From positions 1,426,001 through 1,490,000 of the forward strand of contig JADJNU010000001.1 of NCBI GenBank assembly GCA_016714165.1: DNA of 64,000 nucleotides. The letters run 5' to 3'. This document shows positions 35,991-45,172 of the stretch, in pieces. Numbering within the stretch: position 1 is the stretch's first letter; each line of letters begins with the position of its first letter. The notes beneath the pieces were generated by a model. The model did not search any database, was not told the DNA's origin, and saw only the letters and a program-made list of their open reading frames with translations. The position numbers were made by a program, and so were the translations under genes. Origin of the DNA: Bdellovibrionales bacterium. GTDB taxonomy: Bacteria > Bdellovibrionota > Bdellovibrionia > Bdellovibrionales > UBA1609.

Positions 35991-36713
35991 ATGCGTACAG
36001 ATGGAAGAAAATTCTACGAACTCAGAAAAGTCACGATTGAGCCGGAGGTCCTCCGCTATGCGGAAGGAAGTGCTCGGATACAAATGGGTGAAACCGTTGT
36101 CCTATGCACCGCCACAGTAGAAGATGGAATCCCCAAGTGGTTGCAGGGTTCTGGGGCCGGGTGGATCACAGCAGAATATGGAATGCTCCCTCGAAGCACT
36201 CATACCCGCATCAACCGCGATAAAGCCCTCAACGGCGGTCGAACTCAGGAAATTTCCCGCCTCATTGGGAGAAGCCTTCGAAGTGCCGTCGATTTGAAGG
36301 CTCTTGGAGAAAGGCAGCTGACAATTGATTGCGATGTATTGCAGGCAGATGGAGGGACTCGGACTGCCGCTGTCACAGGCGGGTTTGTGGCTCTCGCTCT
36401 AGCTCTGAAGTTTATGAAAAATCAGGGTCTCATCAGTTCAATTCCGATCATTCATTACATCTCAGCCGTCAGCGTTGGGCTTCAAAATGGACAGGCGCTT
36501 TTGGATCTGAACTATGATGAGGACTCCACCATCCATACGGACATGAATTTTGTGATGACCCATTCTGGCAGCTTAGTTGAAATTCAGGGGACAGCTGAGG
36601 CTTGCACATTTACGCGAAAAGAACTTGATACAATGCTTGACCTGGCGACAAAGGCTTGCCGTGAATTGACGGAGTTCCAAAAGAATATTTTAGGCGACCT
36701 AGGGAAAGTTTGA
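35991..36713 (+). CDS. rph: Ribonuclease PH
   Basis: 240 aa, full family length. Trims tRNA 3' ends by phosphorolysis. RTDGR(K)FYELRKVTIEP at the N-terminus, PRSTHTR and GRSLRSAVDL for RNA and phosphate binding, and DCDVLQADGGTRTAA for the active site. Nine bases separate it from rdgB, a common pair. Confidence 0.97.
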   Translation: MRTDGRKFYELRKVTIEPEVLRYAEGSARIQMGETVVLCTATVEDGIPKWLQGSGAGWITAEYGMLPRSTHTRINRDKALNGGRTQEISRLIGRSLRSAVDLKALGERQLTIDCDVLQADGGTRTAAVTGGFVALALALKFMKNQGLISSIPIIHYISAVSVGLQNGQALLDLNYDEDSTIHTDMNFVMTHSGSLVEIQGTAEACTFTRKELDTMLDLATKACRELTEFQKNILGDLGKV

Positions 36714-36722
36714 GGCAGAATA

Positions 36723-37322
36723 ATGGTCATTTGGGTTGCCACTGAAAACAAAGGAAAACTGAGTGAATTCAAACTGCTACTTGATCCACTCAAGTTGGAT
36801 ATACACTCGCAGTCAGAGCTCTCTTATTTTTCCCCGCCCCCTGAAAATGGGGACAGTTTTCTAGCCAATGCTCGAATAAAAACTCGAGCACTTAAAGCCT
36901 TAAAAAAGGAGTTTTGGGTTGTTGGCGAAGACTCTGGCCTTGAAGTAGAGGGACTCGGTAACCTGCCAGGAATTCATTCCGCCAGGTACGCAGGCCCAAA
37001 AGCGGGTGACCGAGAAAATGTCGCAAAGCTTTTGAAAATGATGGAGCTGCGGTCTTTTACCAATCGAAAAGCAAGATTTAAATGTGTCATGGTTGCCTAT
37101 TCCCCCGATGGTCAGGAGCACGTCATGGAGGGACTCTTGCAGGGCGAACTTGCCAAAAAAGCCACCGGCACATCCGGATTTGGATATGATCCCGTCTTTA
37201 TCCCAGAAGGGCAGACCAAAACCATCGCAGAACTTGGGCTTGCGTTCAAAAATCAAGTCTCTCACCGCGCCCAGGCGCTCCAGCAACTGGTGAAAATCCT
37301 CGAAGGCCCGACGACAGTTTAA
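36723..37322 (+). CDS. rdgB: Non-canonical purine NTP pyrophosphatase (RdgB/HAM1)
   Basis: 199 aa. Removes dITP, XTP and similar nucleotides. ATENKGKLSEFKLLL is the substrate loop, VVGEDSGLEVEGLGNLPGI holds the catalytic Asp, and TSGFGYDPVFIPEG with SHRAQAL completes the HAM1 pattern. GAGG in the end of rph serves as its ribosome binding site. Confidence 0.97.
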   Translation: MVIWVATENKGKLSEFKLLLDPLKLDIHSQSELSYFSPPPENGDSFLANARIKTRALKALKKEFWVVGEDSGLEVEGLGNLPGIHSARYAGPKAGDRENVAKLLKMMELRSFTNRKARFKCVMVAYSPDGQEHVMEGLLQGELAKKATGTSGFGYDPVFIPEGQTKTIAELGLAFKNQVSHRAQALQQLVKILEGPTTV

Positions 37323-37400
37323 ACAGTCTTTTCCGCCTGATCACGGCAAGCCACACTATTTTTACTATTTTTTTGTTATTTTTGGGTATTTCGCTGCCAT

Positions 37401-37808
37401 TTAGGAACTTGAAACATCGGTCTCTTCTGGTTCCCTTCTGACCAAAGATTCTCTCACAAATGGAACTGGCTCTCCGTCTGTTCGCTCCAAATCAGCCCAA
37501 CTTCGAAATAATTTCATTTCTTCAAGGGAAGCGTAGATGTGAATTTGACGTTTGATTTTCTCCGAGGGAGCCAGCAGAGCCAGAGATCCTCCCAGTTTTC
37601 CGATCTGATCCGCAACGACGGCGAGATATTTTATACTTGGCAAACTGAGAAAAATTGCCTGCCTAAGATCAATAACCAAATAAAGCTCCCTCTTTTGGAG
37701 CAAATGATCTATCTGACTTTGCAATTTCCTAAAATTGACAGAGTCGACCCGATCACCGACCGAAATAACACTCCAATTAGCAGATTTTCGGATCTCAAAA
37801 GCAGACAT
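37401..37808 (-). CDS. STAS-domain protein
   Basis: About 135 aa from ATG 37808; the frame is open upstream to 37913 without homology. STAS fold: SVISVGDRVDSVNFRKLQSQ, then LVIDLRQAIFLSLPSIKYLAV, the site where SpoIIAA-type antagonists carry a phosphorylated Ser (here Ser-Leu-Pro-Ser). Polar C-terminal tail. Possible anti-sigma antagonist or scaffold; no kinase or phosphatase partner nearby. Confidence 0.7.
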   Translation of the reverse strand: MSAFEIRKSANWSVISVGDRVDSVNFRKLQSQIDHLLQKRELYLVIDLRQAIFLSLPSIKYLAVVADQIGKLGGSLALLAPSEKIKRQIHIYASLEEMKLFRSWADLERTDGEPVPFVRESLVRREPEETDVSSS

Positions 37809-37945
37809 GGGTTCATTATCGACGGCAGGCCGGGACAGTGTCAATCTGGAGACTTCTCGCCCAACCGAAGGCCAGAAAACGAAACACAGGATCAAGCGGA
37901 TCCAACTGGACAAGGCCTCTTAACTAGGCTACAAAATCGGCATCT

Positions 37946-38893
37946 ATGACAGACTTGAAGATTTTTTCTGGAACATCAAATCAGGACCTCGCGGGCAAGA
38001 TAGCAAGCGAAGCAGGTGTAGAGCTTGGTCGTTGCGATATCAAGCGCTTTGCCGATGGTGAGATTCAGGTGGAAATCCACGAAAGTGTGAGGGGTTGCAA
38101 CGTATTTTTCGTTCAGAGCACTTGCCCACCAGTAAATGAAAACTACATGGAGTTATTTATTGTCCTGGATGCCTTTCGAAGGGCATCGGCCAATGAGATC
38201 ACCTCTGTGATGCCATATTATGGATATGCGCGCCAAGATCGTAAAGTTGCACCCCGCGCCCCAATATCGGCTAAATGTGTCGCCCAGCTGTTGAAAACGG
38301 CGGGAGCTGACCGTCTCGTTGTTGTGGATCTCCATTCCTCTCAAATTCAGGGTTTTTTTGATGGACCCTTTGACCACTTGTTTGCGATCCCTACCCTTGC
38401 ACGAACATGGCGAGAGAAATTTGGAACGGGAGAAGAATTTGTGGTGGTCAGCCCTGACGCAGGTGGAGTTGAGCGAGCTCGTGCCTTTGCGAAACGGCTG
38501 GAGTGTTCTATTGCCATTGTTGACAAGCGCAGAACTGGGCCAAATGTTGCGAAAGCCGTCCACCTGATCGGTGACGTCAAAGGAAAAACAGCGATTGTCC
38601 TGGATGATATGATTGATACTGCTGGAACATTATGTCAAAGTGTTGACAGCCTGATTAAGAATGGTGCAAAAAGGGCGTTTGCCGTTGCGACTCATCCAGT
38701 CCTTTCTGGACCCGCTATCAGCAGAATTATGGAAAGTGGACTGGAGAAGGTTTTGGTAACGGATACGATTCCCTTGCGCCCTGAAGGGGTCGCATGCCCG
38801 AAAATAGAGGTGATTTCCGTTGCACCTTTGGTTGCTGAGGCGATTAAGAGAATTAATAGTAAAGATTCTGTAAGTGCTTTATTTGAAGTTTAG
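37946..38893 (+). CDS. prs: Ribose-phosphate pyrophosphokinase
   Basis: 315 aa, full length. Makes PRPP from ribose 5-phosphate and ATP. FADGEIQVEIHESVRG near the N-terminus, the flexible loop YARQDRK, the DLHSSQIQGFFD metal site, SPDAGGVERARAFAKRL, and the PRPP loop VLDDMIDTAGTL. Start of the classical prs-rplY-pth-ychF operon. Confidence 0.98.
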   Translation: MTDLKIFSGTSNQDLAGKIASEAGVELGRCDIKRFADGEIQVEIHESVRGCNVFFVQSTCPPVNENYMELFIVLDAFRRASANEITSVMPYYGYARQDRKVAPRAPISAKCVAQLLKTAGADRLVVVDLHSSQIQGFFDGPFDHLFAIPTLARTWREKFGTGEEFVVVSPDAGGVERARAFAKRLECSIAIVDKRRTGPNVAKAVHLIGDVKGKTAIVLDDMIDTAGTLCQSVDSLIKNGAKRAFAVATHPVLSGPAISRIMESGLEKVLVTDTIPLRPEGVACPKIEVISVAPLVAEAIKRINSKDSVSALFEV

Positions 38894-38907
38894 GAGAGAC
38901 CTATAAA

Positions 38908-39609
38908 ATGACATCACAACAATCCGTAGATATTAAAGTTTCTGGACGTAAGCCTGGCAAGGGCGCATCTCGATCCTTGCGAAGTTCAAAGTTGGTACCG
39001 GCCGTCGTGTACGGACCCAAAACAGGCAATCTGCCATTCTGTCTCTCCGAAGTTGAGGCAGAAAGATATTCAAAACATAGATTCGACAATATCATTTTCA
39101 CCTTAAAATCGGACGACCCTAAGTTGAATAACTTGAAGGTCTTGCGGAAGGATTTTGCCGTTCACCCTCTTTCTCGGCGCCCCATTCATTTTGACTTTTA
39201 TGCGATCGATTTAACTCAAGAAGTGACGATCAAGGTAGAATTGCGTTTTGACGGTAAACCACTTGGAGCAGCAGGAGGCGGCGTGCTCAACGTCATTCGT
39301 CGTGATGTGGAGATTCGATGTCTGCCGGGCAATATCCCCGACTCTCTTCCTGTTGATGTTTCAGGTCTTGGTCTGGGCGAGTCTATCCACGTATCTGACC
39401 TGAAACTCCCTCCAGATATTACTATTATCACAGACGGATCTGACACCCTCGCAACTTGCGCTGTCGTGAAAGAAGAAACTGCCCCTGCGGCCGCAGCAGG
39501 AGCCACAGAAGCGGCAGCGGGTGCTGTTCCCGCAGCTGGCGGAGCAGCAGCAACAGCAGCTCCTGCGGGCGGCGGTGGAAGTTCACAAGCTGGTGACAAG
39601 AAGGGCTAA
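38908..39609 (+). CDS. rplY: 50S ribosomal protein L25 (CTC form)
   Basis: 233 aa: L25 domain (RKPGKGASRSLRSSKLVPAVVYG) plus the TL5/CTC C-terminal domain (VEIRCLPGNIPDSLPVDVSGL, GESIHVSDLKLP). The last 50 residues are an Ala/Gly-rich tail, an extension common in deltaproteobacterial-type CTC proteins. Binds 5S rRNA. AGGAG 10 bases before ATG. Second gene of the operon. Confidence 0.96.
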   Translation: MTSQQSVDIKVSGRKPGKGASRSLRSSKLVPAVVYGPKTGNLPFCLSEVEAERYSKHRFDNIIFTLKSDDPKLNNLKVLRKDFAVHPLSRRPIHFDFYAIDLTQEVTIKVELRFDGKPLGAAGGGVLNVIRRDVEIRCLPGNIPDSLPVDVSGLGLGESIHVSDLKLPPDITIITDGSDTLATCAVVKEETAPAAAAGATEAAAGAVPAAGGAAATAAPAGGGGSSQAGDKKG

Positions 39610-39625
39610 AGAGCCCTCTTGTTGT
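39603..39625 (+). terminator. Small hairpin between rplY and pth
   Basis: GGGCT (39603-39607, overlapping the stop) pairs with AGCCC (39612-39616), followed by TCTTGTTGTT. The stem is short and the T run imperfect, so it may only attenuate transcription into pth. Confidence 0.35.
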
Positions 39626-39656
39626 TAGGCTGCAACTTTGATGGACATATGAATTC

Positions 39657-40220
39657 ATGAAACTCATTGTGGGGCTGGGTAATCCCGGGGATAAATATAA
39701 GCTGACCCGGCACAATATAGGATTCATGGCGATTGACGCCATGACTCAGTCTTTCGGTGCAGATTCATATAAAAATGAACATAAATCATTGACCACCAGG
39801 ATCTCTGTTAACTCCGAGGTTATCCTTTTGGCCAAACCGCAGACATTTATGAACCTCTCAGGGGAAGCCGTTCAATCTCTCATGGCTTATTACCGAATTG
39901 AAATTCAAGATTTGATGATTGCACATGATGAGATCGACCTTCAGTATGGAACCATGCGCTTCCAAACCCATCGCGGCCACGGCGGACACAACGGAATACG
40001 GAGTATTCATCAAACACTCGCGACCAACGAATACAAAAGGATCAGACTTGGCGTTGGCCGTCCACCACATGAACACATAGAAATAGCCGATTATGTTTTG
40101 CAGAACTTCAACTCCAGTGAAATGAATTTGCTTCCTGATTTTTTAAATTTGATTTGTGAAGGGGTTGAGTGTTCTATCAAGGATGGTTTTGAAAAGGCGG
40201 CGAGCCGCTATAACCGCTGA
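39657..40220 (+). CDS. pth: Peptidyl-tRNA hydrolase
   Basis: 187 aa. Releases peptide from peptidyl-tRNA. GLGNPGDKYKLTRHNIGF holds the catalytic His and first Asn; KPQTFMNLSGEAV the second Asn; HDEIDLQYG the Asp; GHGGHNGIRSI the RNA-binding loop. Third gene of the operon. Confidence 0.97.
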   Translation: MKLIVGLGNPGDKYKLTRHNIGFMAIDAMTQSFGADSYKNEHKSLTTRISVNSEVILLAKPQTFMNLSGEAVQSLMAYYRIEIQDLMIAHDEIDLQYGTMRFQTHRGHGGHNGIRSIHQTLATNEYKRIRLGVGRPPHEHIEIADYVLQNFNSSEMNLLPDFLNLICEGVECSIKDGFEKAASRYNR

Positions 40221-40237
40221 GCGGAAAGGACATCGTC

Positions 40238-41338
40238 ATGGGTTTGCAAGTTGGAATCGTTGGGCTCCCGAACGTTGGAAAGAGCACTCTCTTCAATGCT
40301 CTCACGAGCGCTCAAGCGGAGGCGGCAAATTATCCTTTCTGCACCATCGATCCCAATGTTGGGGTTGTCGCAGTTCCAGATCCCCGCCTACCGAAAATTG
40401 CCGAAATTTTTAAATCTGAAAAAATTCTGCCGACGGCTATGGAATTTGTGGACATTGCAGGACTCGTAGCTGGAGCCAGCAAGGGAGAGGGCCTTGGTAA
40501 TCAGTTCCTCGCCAACATTCGCCAGACAAATGCCATCCTCCACGTTGTTCGCTGTTTTGACGAATCAAATGTTATTCATGTGGCCGGAAGCGTGAATCCA
40601 CTGCGCGACATCGAAACAATCAATACAGAACTGATGCTCGCCGATTTGGAGTCCGTTGAAAAGCGCCTCCAGAAAGTTGAGAAAACTGCTCGAACTTCAA
40701 AGGACAAGAAGATTTTGGCTGAAGCTAGCCTCGCTAGCAAGTTTCGTGGTGCACTAGCCGCAGGCAAAGCAGCCCGAACGGTTGAAGCCTCAGAAGATGA
40801 AAGCCCGCTCCGTCACGAATTTCATCTCCTGTCTGATAAACCCGTTCTCTATGTTTGTAATGTGGGAGAATCAGAAATCTCTGGACCAGACAGTCAGTGG
40901 GTCCAAGACGTGAGAAAGCATGCTGCTACCGAGCACAATCACGTCATTAAGATATGTAGCTCAATGGAAGCTGAAATTGCACAGCTTCCGGAAAGTGAGA
41001 GGGTGGAGTTTTTGGAATCCCTTGGAATCGAAGAACCAGGACTCCATCGTTTGATTCGAGAGTCTTATCATCTATTGGCCTTAAGCACCTATTTTACGGC
41101 TGGACCCAAGGAAACCCGCGCCTGGACCATTTCAATTGGAACCAAAGCACCCCAGGCTGCCGGCGTTATTCATACCGACTTTGAAAGAGGATTCATTCGG
41201 GCAGAAACTTACCATTGCAGCGACCTCTTTGCTCTTGGAACAGAGGCGGCCGTTAAGAATGCTGGAAAGTATCGCGTTGAGGGCAAGGACTATGTTGTCA
41301 AAGATGGTGACGTCTTGTTTTTTCGGTTCAATGTCTAA
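40238..41338 (+). CDS. ychF: Ribosome-binding ATPase YchF
   Basis: 366 aa, full OLA1/YchF length. P-loop [32 protein letters not shown] is the G3 region, with the hydrophobic residue in place of catalytic Gln. NxxE in place of NKxD (VCNVGESE) gives ATP preference. C-terminal TGS domain ([15 protein letters not shown], ...DVLFFRFNV). Binds ribosomes and is redox-regulated. 17 bases after pth. Its stop is copied in a 12-nt repeat. Confidence 0.97.
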   Translation: MGLQVGIVGLPNVGKSTLFNALTSAQAEAANYPFCTIDPNVGVVAVPDPRLPKIAEIFKSEKILPTAMEFVDIAGLVAGASKGEGLGNQFLANIRQTNAILHVVRCFDESNVIHVAGSVNPLRDIETINTELMLADLESVEKRLQKVEKTARTSKDKKILAEASLASKFRGALAAGKAARTVEASEDESPLRHEFHLLSDKPVLYVCNVGESEISGPDSQWVQDVRKHAATEHNHVIKICSSMEAEIAQLPESERVEFLESLGIEEPGLHRLIRESYHLLALSTYFTAGPKETRAWTISIGTKAPQAAGVIHTDFERGFIRAETYHCSDLFALGTEAAVKNAGKYRVEGKDYVVKDGDVLFFRFNV

Positions 41339-41365
41339 GTTATTGTCTAAGTAAATGTCTAAGTC
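41330..41365 (+). repeat. Three 12-nt tandem repeats copying the ychF stop in frame
   Basis: AATGTCTAAGTT, ATTGTCTAAGTA, AATGTCTAAGTC. The TAA at 41336-41338 ends ychF and recurs in frame 12 and 24 bases later. Confidence 0.85.
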
Positions 41366-41500
41366 CCTGATATCCACTTTTTAGATTCCCCTTCCCAGGT
41401 TCAGATATCACGATTTCTCATGGTTTTGGTCAGTGGTCCAGGCGACCTTGTGCCTCTATCAATCCAGAGGTTATGATATCTAAAACGGAGGTAATGAATT

Positions 41501-42010
41501 GTGTCCTCGATAGAGATTTCTTATGAGTTGGGCCCAAATCACCCAACAGCAAAAATTATAGGCAATATTGGTGAACGCATTGATTTGTACGGTATGCCCT
41601 TGTCTGGAATCGACGAACTTACAATTGATTTTAAAAAAGTTAACTATATTAACTCCATTGGAGTTAAAAATTGGATTAATTGGATCTCTCGCGTTCCCAA
41701 AAAACTGAAATTGAATCTCATCAATTGTATCCCAGCCGTGATAAACCAACTCAACAGTGTGACTGGTTTCATTCCTGCAAATGGAGTTGTCGAATCTTTT
41801 TTTATCCCCTACGCATGTGACAAATGTGGCCATGAAGAATTGAGTCTTGCTAAAAGAGGGACAAGCTACGAATATCCAGCCCTATCCAGGCCTCCAAAGC
41901 ATTTGGTTCCAGAAAACATCGTTTGTCCAAAGTGCGGTGAAAAAATGGAGATGGACATGCTACCAATGCGCTATTTTTCGTTTCTTTCAGGTCCCAATCC
42001 ACAAAGGTAG
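41501..42010 (+). CDS. STAS-like domain protein with zinc ribbon
   Basis: 169 aa from GTG 41501, with GGAGG nine bases upstream. Residues 1-100 follow a STAS-like pattern (GNIGERIDLYGMPLSGIDELTIDFKKV; NSIGVKNWINWI). The C-terminal part has CDKCGHE and CPKCGEK, 37 residues apart: a zinc ribbon. A combination also seen in small signalling proteins of motile bacteria; function unknown. Confidence 0.65.
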   Translation: MSSIEISYELGPNHPTAKIIGNIGERIDLYGMPLSGIDELTIDFKKVNYINSIGVKNWINWISRVPKKLKLNLINCIPAVINQLNSVTGFIPANGVVESFFIPYACDKCGHEELSLAKRGTSYEYPALSRPPKHLVPENIVCPKCGEKMEMDMLPMRYFSFLSGPNPQR

Positions 42011-42035
42011 AATCTGAATTTCCTCTCTTGTTTTT

Positions 42036-42944
42036 CTATTGTGACCAGGATTTCAGATCGCAGAGCACACCGTCTTTGAGACCAACTGAAGGCATTTCCA
42101 CTGAACCATATCCAAATCCAATCATGAATTCATAAACTATAATGGCAGCCGGCAAAATCACATCAGCCCGGTCTGGCTTCAGTCCCAATTCCTCTTGTCG
42201 CGACTTTATTGACATCGACTGAAGGAGAGTGATGAGCATCTCCAATTCGGAAAAGCTCATTCTCAGATGTGTGCGAATGCCCAAAAACTGGAAAGCCAGA
42301 CGACCAAGGCAACGAGCGTTACCACCTGTCACGATTAAATCTTCTGATAATTTGGATTCAGAAAAACCATGGCGTCTGATAAACCCCCTCACCACCTGGC
42401 GAATTCGCCTTCGCATCTGTTCAAAATCGCGGTCAGGACTATAGTCTTTGATCAACCTCACCGTTCCCATTCGCAAACTATCAATAACGGTAACCTTTCC
42501 TTTTCGAGATAAAATCGTCTCAACACTTCCTCCACCAATATCAATAATCAGCGCATCCAACTTTCTCGAACCAAAGAAGCGAGATATCGCCATTTGCACC
42601 AGACGAGCCTCCTCTCGCCCGTTAATCACCTCAATTTTTATTTGGCTTGAAGTAAAAATTCGCATGATGAGATCTGATGCATTGCGAGCTTCCCTAAAAG
42701 CACTCGTTGCCACTGCCTTGTGTTGAATAACGCCGTAGAAATCCATTATTTTCCTGAATCTTTGAAAGGCCTGGATAAGCTCAGAGGCCGTTTTTCTCTT
42801 TATAGAGCCGGTTGAGAAAACATCTTTTCCAAGACGAATGGGAATTCGGACAACCTCAATCGCTCGAGGAGATTGTCCCCTTGCGCATTTCCCAATCACC
42901 ATGCGAATGGCATTTGAACCTGTATCAATTCCCGCCACGAACAC
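42036..42944 (-). CDS. ppx: Ppx/GppA-family exopolyphosphatase
   Basis: 302 aa. ASKHA-fold phosphatase: phosphate-1 loop AGIDTGSNAIRMVIG, VATSAFREARN, and phosphate-2 loop IIDIGGGSVE. Short form, lacking the HD-like C-terminal domains of E. coli Ppx. GTG start shares its G with the ppk stop (TAGTG), so translation is coupled. Breaks down polyphosphate or (p)ppGpp. Confidence 0.93.
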   Translation of the reverse strand: MFVAGIDTGSNAIRMVIGKCARGQSPRAIEVVRIPIRLGKDVFSTGSIKRKTASELIQAFQRFRKIMDFYGVIQHKAVATSAFREARNASDLIMRIFTSSQIKIEVINGREEARLVQMAISRFFGSRKLDALIIDIGGGSVETILSRKGKVTVIDSLRMGTVRLIKDYSPDRDFEQMRRRIRQVVRGFIRRHGFSESKLSEDLIVTGGNARCLGRLAFQFLGIRTHLRMSFSELEMLITLLQSMSIKSRQEELGLKPDRADVILPAAIIVYEFMIGFGYGSVEMPSVGLKDGVLCDLKSWSQ

Positions 42945-45043
42945 TAAAACTCCTCTTCTTCACTGAACTGATCTTTGGACCGAACTGCCAATCGCTGCCT
43001 TGCAAAGTCCATAAAAATTTTCTGGGAATTAACTTCAGGATCGGGATCTGAATTCGCGCGCAAAACATAAGTTCCGTCAGGAGACATATCCCAAGCCAGG
43101 CGAGTATCAGAAACTTGAGTTTTCAGAATACTCCATAACCGTTTCTTCAATTGAGGATCTTCAATCGGCGCAGCAACTTCCACTCGACGGAGCAGATTTC
43201 TCGACATCCAATCCCCGCTGCCAATATAAAATATTCCTTCTACTTCTTCAGCAGCTCCGGATCGAAAGTAAAAAATTCTCGCATGCTCCAAAAAGGGGCC
43301 AACTATCGAAATGATTCGAATTGTTTCACTGAGACCGGAAACTTGAGGTCGTAAACAGCAAAATCCGCGAACAATCAAAGTGATTGGCACGCCCTCTTTT
43401 GAGGACTCATAAAGGGCATCAATGACATCTCTGTCTTCCAGACTGTTCATCTTAGCTATGATTCCAGTTGGAAGGCCCTGTTTGGCGTTCTCACGCTCGC
43501 AGGCGATCAAGTCCAAAAATCGCTTTTTCATGGACACAGGGGAAACCAACAGTTTTTTATAATCAGACTTTAGACTGCGACCCGTAAGAAAGTGGAACAC
43601 TTCGACTAACTCACTCGTTATCTCATGATTGCATGTGAACAACCCCAGATCTGTGTAGGCAGAAGCAGTTGTTGCGTTGTAATTTCCAGTTCCCACGTGG
43701 GCGTAAAGTCTAAAATCACCACTTTCTTGTCTGACTACCAGGGCTATCTTTGAGTGAATCTTAAGCCCCACCATTCCATAAATAACGTGGACCCCAGCTT
43801 TTTCGAGCTCCTGTGCCCACCGAATATTTCTCTCTTCATCAAAACGTGCCTTCAATTCAACAAGACAAACCACCTGTTTGCCTCGTTCCGCTGCCTCAAT
43901 CAAAGTCTTGATAATTGAGCTGTCCTTGTCAGTTCGATACAATGTCATTTTTATCGTCACGACATTTGGATCCTCGGCCGCCGACTGCAAAAATTTTTCT
44001 ACCGTAGCTGAAAAACTCTCATAGGGGTGATGTACCAAAATATCCCGGGACTTAATCACCTGAAAAACAGGGTTCTCTTCCTGTCCAAAATAAGGGGAAA
44101 TAACTGGGCTCCATGGAGCAAATCTCAGTTCAGGAATATTGAGATCTGGCAAAGGATCAAAATCTCGAAAACGCAGCTCCAGAGGAAATGGCAAGATTTC
44201 ATCATCAGAAATATCTAAATGCTCCTTCAAAAATCCAAGGAGAAATTCGTCCGGCTGTGGACCGTGCTCCAATCGAACAATTTCTGAAAATTTTCGGCTC
44301 TTTAACTCAGCCTGTATCAGATCCATCAGGTCTTCTGCGTCGTCCTCGTCTGTCTCAACATCAGCGTTTCTAGTTATTTTAAATGGCATGACCCTTTCGA
44401 TCTGCATTTTTGGGAATAAATCTTGAAAATGAGCCGTGATGATATCGATAAGATGAATGAAAAAATACTCTCCCTTCACCCGTTTATCCTCAACAAAAAC
44501 CCAGCCGGGGAGATACTTGGGAACCTTTACCCTCGCAAATAATTCTTCAGACTCGCCCGGTACTCGAATCACCGCAGCCAAAGAAGTCGACAAATTCGAC
44601 AAGAGAGGAAACGGATGCCCCTGATCAACAATCATGGGAGTCACCACGGGAAAAATGCGCTTTTTGAAAAATTCCCGACACCAAGACTTTTGCTCGTTAT
44701 CTAGCTCCTCCCAGGAAGACAAGTGAATGCGCTTTTCCTTCAACTGGGGCAAAATAGATGTTCTCAAGAGTACTTCGACCCGATCAAATAGACCCAGAAC
44801 CTGAAAGCGAATATTTTCAAGTCGATCTTCGACCGATAATCCCGTGGAAAGAATTGGAATATTCGCAAGCTTCTTTTGCTGAAGACCTCCGACCCGTTTC
44901 ATATAAAATTCGTTGAGGTTATTTTGAAAAATATTGAGAAAACGAACACGCTCAAGGAGAGGTGTTCTCTCGTCTTCTGCCTGAAAGAGAACTCTCTCAT
45001 TAAACCTCAACCAACCAATGTCGCGATCTAAATACAATTCCAT
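42944..45043 (-). CDS. ppk1: Polyphosphate kinase 1
   Basis: About 699 aa from ATG 45043, aligned with other PPK1 starts (YLDRDIGWLRFNERVL); GTG 45139 is open but runs into the repeats. Transfers ATP gamma-phosphate to polyphosphate. NNLNEFYMKRVGG in the N domain, VTIKMTLYRTDKDSSII, and the phosphorylated-His region MVGLKIHSKIALVVR, with YAHVGTGNYN and the final GSGDWMSRNL. Forms a synthesis-degradation pair with ppx. Confidence 0.96.
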   Translation of the reverse strand: MELYLDRDIGWLRFNERVLFQAEDERTPLLERVRFLNIFQNNLNEFYMKRVGGLQQKKLANIPILSTGLSVEDRLENIRFQVLGLFDRVEVLLRTSILPQLKEKRIHLSSWEELDNEQKSWCREFFKKRIFPVVTPMIVDQGHPFPLLSNLSTSLAAVIRVPGESEELFARVKVPKYLPGWVFVEDKRVKGEYFFIHLIDIITAHFQDLFPKMQIERVMPFKITRNADVETDEDDAEDLMDLIQAELKSRKFSEIVRLEHGPQPDEFLLGFLKEHLDISDDEILPFPLELRFRDFDPLPDLNIPELRFAPWSPVISPYFGQEENPVFQVIKSRDILVHHPYESFSATVEKFLQSAAEDPNVVTIKMTLYRTDKDSSIIKTLIEAAERGKQVVCLVELKARFDEERNIRWAQELEKAGVHVIYGMVGLKIHSKIALVVRQESGDFRLYAHVGTGNYNATTASAYTDLGLFTCNHEITSELVEVFHFLTGRSLKSDYKKLLVSPVSMKKRFLDLIACERENAKQGLPTGIIAKMNSLEDRDVIDALYESSKEGVPITLIVRGFCCLRPQVSGLSETIRIISIVGPFLEHARIFYFRSGAAEEVEGIFYIGSGDWMSRNLLRRVEVAAPIEDPQLKKRLWSILKTQVSDTRLAWDMSPDGTYVLRANSDPDPEVNSQKIFMDFARQRLAVRSKDQFSEEEEF

Positions 45044-45133
45044 GCCTTGAACCCAATGTATATGATACTCGTACAATCTTTCAAAACAATCTTTCAAAAC
45101 AAAGTCTTGATGCACATATTCAATCCAGGAGGG

Positions 45134-45172
45134 CCTCACTTCACGGGGACCTCACTTCACGGGAGCCTCACT
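45134..45172 (-). repeat. 16-bp tandem repeats at the end of the 45168 gene
   Basis: CCTCACTTCACGGG occurs at 45134-45147 and 45150-45163, and starts again at 45166. On the minus strand each unit holds GTGAGG, the sequence of the gene's TGA stop. The period is 16, so the copies are not in one frame. Confidence 0.75.
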
